The position numbers and the translations under genes were made by a program. Below are positions 17,060 to 20,132 of a DNA stretch of 20,132 nt, in pieces. The notes under the pieces are model-generated. The model saw nothing but the letters and a program-made list of their open reading frames with translations. It ran no database searches and was not told where the DNA came from. Each line of letters opens with the position of its first letter. The first letter of the stretch is position 1. This DNA comes from Erysipelotrichaceae bacterium (GTDB lineage: Bacteria > Bacillota_I > Bacilli_A > Erysipelotrichales > Erysipelotrichaceae), in the NCBI GenBank assembly GCA_900754715.1, contig CAAEDX010000185.1:1-20132 (forward strand). Direction: 5' to 3'.

Positions 17060-19618
17060 TCAGCGCGCAGAATGAAACAGTTTAGCCAGTTCATTGATTG
17101 CCACGACAGCCGCCGAAAGTCCGAAGACCACGACCCATGACAGCGCATCCAGATGCACCGTACCAAGCAGCAGCTGAGCAGCCGGCAGCTCACAGACGAT
17201 CACTTGCAGGCCGATGCCAAACAAGAAGGTCAGGATGAGCCAGCGGTTGCGGAACAATCCGGCACGGAAGATAGAGCGTTCCAGCGAACGCAAGTTCAGC
17301 GCGTGAAACAGCTGCGACATGGAAAGCACCATGAAGGCCATCGTCTGCGCGTGCGCGATGTCACGCTGTGATCCCCAGCGGAAGGCGACCAGGGTCATCG
17401 TGCCGATGAACATGCCATTGAGCACGGTGTATGCCATGCGGCCATGCGCGAACAGGCTCTCGCTGCGCGGACGCGGCGGCTGTTTCATGACATCACTCTC
17501 CTTAGGATCCACGCCCAAGGCCAGCGCAGGAAAAGCGTCTGTCACCAGATTGATCCAGAGGATCTGCACCGCACGCAGCGGTGCGCCTGCCCCCGGCAGA
17601 CAGAGAAGCGCCAGAAAAAGCGACATGATCTCTCCCAGATTACAGCTGAGCAGATAGATCACAGCTTTCTGAATGTTCATGTACAGATGACGGCCTTCGC
17701 TGACTGCATCCACGATGGTGGCGAACCGATCATCGGTCAGGATCATGTCCGAAGCCTGACGACAGACATCACTGCCATTTTTTCCCATGGCAATGCCGAT
17801 ATCTGCCTTTTTCAGCGAAGGCGCGTCATTGACGCCGTCACCGCTCATCGAAACGACCGCGCCGCTGCTGCGGAATGCTTCGACGATGCGTACTTTGTGC
17901 ACAGGGGTGACCCGGGCAAACACCCGGATATCCTCCAGGCGGTGCTGCAGCTGTTCGTCAGTGAGCGCGTCAAGCGTGCTGCCGCTCATGACTTGATCCT
18001 CGTGCTGCGCGATATTGAGCTGACGAGCAATGGCAAAGGCGGTAAGCGGATGATCGCCGGTGATCATCACGACCCGGATACCGGCCCCTTGCGCGGCAGC
18101 GATGCTGGCGGCAGCCTCAGGCCGGGGCGGATCGATGAATGAGATCAGGCCGGCAAAGACCATGCCCTCCTCTTTTTCCAGATCATTGCCTTGCCGCCAG
18201 GCAAATGCCAGGACCCGCTGTGCCTGCGCGGCGCAGGCAGCGCTCTCATCCTGGATCTGCCGGCGCAGCGCTGCGCTCATCCGCACCAGCCTGCCATCGA
18301 CCATGGCCTGATCACAAAGCGGCAGCACTCGCTCCAGCGCGCCTTTCATATACATGCATGTGCCCCTTGGTGTCTTGTGCACGCTGCTCATGCGCTTGCG
18401 AGCAGAGTCAAACGGGATCTCATGCAGGCGCGGACAGCGTTCACGCATGGCGCGCACGCTGATCCCCTGATCTCGGGCATAGTGCAGCAATGCCGCTTCC
18501 ATCGGCTCTCCGGCAGCCTTTTCCCCGAGCTGCGCGTGATTGCACAGCACGGCACATTCCAGCAGATGCGGATCGGCCTGTGAGGATCCGGGGCAAAAGA
18601 CATGAGCCACACGCATCTGGTTCATCGTCAGTGTACCGGTCTTATCTGAACAGATGACATTGACGGAACCAAGCGTTTCCACGGCATGCAGGCGGCGGAC
18701 GATGGCGTTGCGACGGCTCATCGCTTGTACGCCGAATGCCAGGACGATGGTCACCACTGCCGGAAGTCCTTCCGGAATGGCGGCGACTGCCAGGGAGATG
18801 GACAGCAGCAGCATATCAAAGATGCCCTTTCCCTGAATGATGCCGATGATGAACATCAGCGCACAGATGACCAGCGCCATGATGCCCAGCACTGCCGACA
18901 GATGCGCCAGGCGCTCCTGCAGCGGCGTGCGCTCCTCATCATGTTCCTTCAGCATCGAGGCGATCTTTCCGACCTCGCTGTCTTTGGCGCAGCGCACGAC
19001 GATGCCCAAGGCATGTCCGCTGGTGACAATGGTCGACATGAAGGCCATGTTGCGCTGATCACCTGGATTCAGCTCTTCCTGATAAAGCAGGGTGGCGTCC
19101 TTTTCGATCGAATCGCTTTCTCCTGTCAGTGTGCTTTCTTCGCATTTGAAAGCCATCGTCTCCAGCAGCCGCAGATCTGCAGGCACGATGTTGCCGCTCT
19201 CCAGATAGACGAGGTCGCCGACAACGAGCTCACGGGAATCGATGAGCCGGACCTCGCCATCGCGCAGCACTCGGGAACGAGGAGAAGACATGTCTTTCAG
19301 CGCCTCGAGCGCCTTTTCGCTGCGGTATTGCTGCATGACGCCGATGAGCGCGTTGAGCGCGACGACTGCCACGATGATCCCGGCATCGATGAATTCCCGC
19401 AAGAACGCAGAAATGAGCGCGCCAGCCAGCAAGATGATGATCATCGGATCACGCACCTGATCCGCCAGCATCTTGAGCACAGATGCCTTTTGTTCTCTTT
19501 CAAATTCATTGGCTCCATACTGGGCTCTCCGCGCGCTGATCTCCTGTGCGCGCACACCGCATTCAGGATCGACCTGAAGCAGTTCGAGCACTTTGTATGT
19601 AGGCATGCGATATGGCAT
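17060..19618 (-). CDS. P-type calcium-transporting ATPase, SERCA-like (P2A)
   Basis: Membrane pump that probably exports Ca2+ at the cost of ATP. The 852 residues contain an actuator TGES (165-168), the phosphorylated Asp325 in CSDKTGTLT, nucleotide-binding KGAL (425-428) and the hinge GDGVNDAP (593-600). There are about ten hydrophobic segments. Calcium ligands of SERCA are retained: Glu283 in PEGLP (M4), Asn660 and Glu663 in SCNLGE (M5), and Asn690, Thr693 and Asp694 in NLVTD (M6). The M8 Glu908 equivalent appears to be Gln769 in MSQLFHALN. This favours Ca2+ over Na+/K+ or Mg2+, though Mn2+ transport is possible. Start 19618 is preferred, with AAAGG nine bases upstream; ATG 19627 directly abuts that site. 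No calcium-responsive element or clear promoter is visible upstream. Confidence 0.9.
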   Translation of the reverse strand: MPYRMPTYKVLELLQVDPECGVRAQEISARRAQYGANEFEREQKASVLKMLADQVRDPMIIILLAGALISAFLREFIDAGIIVAVVALNALIGVMQQYRSEKALEALKDMSSPRSRVLRDGEVRLIDSRELVVGDLVYLESGNIVPADLRLLETMAFKCEESTLTGESDSIEKDATLLYQEELNPGDQRNMAFMSTIVTSGHALGIVVRCAKDSEVGKIASMLKEHDEERTPLQERLAHLSAVLGIMALVICALMFIIGIIQGKGIFDMLLLSISLAVAAIPEGLPAVVTIVLAFGVQAMSRRNAIVRRLHAVETLGSVNVICSDKTGTLTMNQMRVAHVFCPGSSQADPHLLECAVLCNHAQLGEKAAGEPMEAALLHYARDQGISVRAMRERCPRLHEIPFDSARKRMSSVHKTPRGTCMYMKGALERVLPLCDQAMVDGRLVRMSAALRRQIQDESAACAAQAQRVLAFAWRQGNDLEKEEGMVFAGLISFIDPPRPEAAASIAAAQGAGIRVVMITGDHPLTAFAIARQLNIAQHEDQVMSGSTLDALTDEQLQHRLEDIRVFARVTPVHKVRIVEAFRSSGAVVSMSGDGVNDAPSLKKADIGIAMGKNGSDVCRQASDMILTDDRFATIVDAVSEGRHLYMNIQKAVIYLLSCNLGEIMSLFLALLCLPGAGAPLRAVQILWINLVTDAFPALALGVDPKESDVMKQPPRPRSESLFAHGRMAYTVLNGMFIGTMTLVAFRWGSQRDIAHAQTMAFMVLSMSQLFHALNLRSLERSIFRAGLFRNRWLILTFLFGIGLQVIVCELPAAQLLLGTVHLDALSWVVVFGLSAAVVAINELAKLFHSAR

Positions 19619-19686
19619 ATGCACCATCCTTTCACCAGAACTTATGTCCCGAGGAAAGGTTTATGCGGCTTTTGGCAAAAACAGAC

Positions 19687-19715
19687 AAAAAAAAGCATCT
19701 GACTGGCAGATGCTT
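19687..19715 (-). terminator. Intrinsic terminator of the transketolase gene
   Basis: AAGCATCTG (19715-19707 in transcript order) pairs with CAGATGCTT (19701-19693) in a perfect 9-bp stem with a 5-base loop. A run of T residues follows, complement of the A-run at 19687-19694. It starts five bases after the TAA at 19721 and insulates the ATPase gene from the transketolase operon. Confidence 0.9.
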
Positions 19716-19720
19716 GATCT

Positions 19721-20132
19721 TTATTTCAGCACTTCACGGATCTTGGCAGCGATGGCATCGGCATCCATCTGATATTTGTGCAGCAGCTCAGCGGGCTTTC
19801 CGCTTTCACCGAACACATCCTGCACGCCGATGCGATGTACACGGCAGCCCAGGCCTTTATCCGCAAGCACATCGAGCACGGCACTGCCCAGACCGCCGAT
19901 CACGCTGTGATCCTCAGCAGTGATGATCGTTTCGTGGGTCTTCGCTGTCTCCACGATCAATTCCGCATCGATCGGCTTGATCGTATGGATGTTGATGACC
20001 GTCGGTTTTTCCTCGACCATATCATACGCCTTCAGCGCTTCCTGCACAAGCTGTCCGGTCGCGATGACCGCCACTCTGCGGCCTTTGCGCAGGGTGACCC
20101 CTTTCATCAGATCGAGCTGATAGTTTTCATCA
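19721..20132 (-). CDS. Transketolase C-terminal subunit, partial (5' end outside window)
   Basis: The frame is open to the right edge and reads DENYQLDLMKG before the first in-window ATG at 20107, so the gene continues beyond the window. The visible 136 residues are the transketolase C-terminal domain, with ITAEDHSVIGGLGSAV, RIGVQDVFGESG and a closing helix ending in REVLK. The style matches the roughly 310-residue C-subunit of split transketolases. Those work with a separate N-subunit, transferring two-carbon units in the non-oxidative pentose phosphate pathway. A DXS C-terminus is a less likely alternative, and the full length cannot be judged here. A terminator follows directly. Confidence 0.85.
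   Translation of the reverse strand, partial: DENYQLDLMKGVTLRKGRRVAVIATGQLVQEALKAYDMVEEKPTVINIHTIKPIDAELIVETAKTHETIITAEDHSVIGGLGSAVLDVLADKGLGCRVHRIGVQDVFGESGKPAELLHKYQMDADAIAAKIREVLK

Noticed and set aside
19619..19686. Promoter for the calcium ATPase gene
   Set aside because: TTGCCA and CATAAG are present on the minus strand but are 26 bases apart, too far for a sigma-A promoter, so I do not call one.

Overview
This 20.1 kb window is dense, single-copy housekeeping DNA from a moderately GC-rich low-GC-lineage Gram-positive (Bacillota). Three things support that placement: the pyrimidine genes are in the Bacillus order, they sit behind a PyrR-type RNA attenuator, and the ribosome binding sites are strong AAGGAGG-like sequences. 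An Erysipelotrichia-type gut bacterium is my best guess, but this is inference. I see no insertion sequence, phage gene, CRISPR array, tRNA or rRNA, and no stretch over 300 bases lacks a gene.

Layout. Bases 1-484 hold the end of an unknown membrane protein and its terminator. From 507 to 2473 a tRNA-wobble methyltransferase gene (mnmM/ytqB-like, minus strand) and the CCA-adding enzyme gene (cca, plus strand) diverge from overlapping -10 boxes. From 2464 to 4595 there is a compact minus-strand operon of sugar O-acetyltransferase, dUTPase (dut) and a glycolipid-type glycosyltransferase. A HAD-family phosphatase gene diverges from that operon's promoter and ends at 5464. A bidirectional terminator separates it from the end of the pyrimidine operon.

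The core is 5516-15169: a complete de novo UMP operon on the minus strand, transcribed pyrB-pyrC-carA-carB-pyrK-pyrD-pyrF-pyrE. The genes overlap or are separated by a few bases. CarA/CarB make carbamoyl phosphate, PyrB and PyrC make dihydroorotate, PyrD/PyrK oxidise it to orotate, and PyrE and PyrF produce UMP. The leader (15030-15169) contains a good promoter, a PyrR-binding anti-antiterminator, an antiterminator and an intrinsic terminator. All can be traced base by base, so the operon should be shut off by PyrR plus UMP. PyrR itself is not in the window.

Upstream, also on the minus strand, lie a DEDDh exonuclease-like gene (15180-16142), a small radical SAM/SPASM protein (16212-17033) and a SERCA-type calcium P-type ATPase (17060-19618). 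The window ends in the C-terminal part of a split transketolase (19721-20132) with its own terminator.

The least understood genes are the radical SAM/SPASM enzyme, the exonuclease-like protein with its extra C-terminal domain, and the truncated membrane protein at the left edge. I found no clearly novel multi-gene system. The most informative signals are regulatory: the pyr attenuator and the apparently leaderless cca start.
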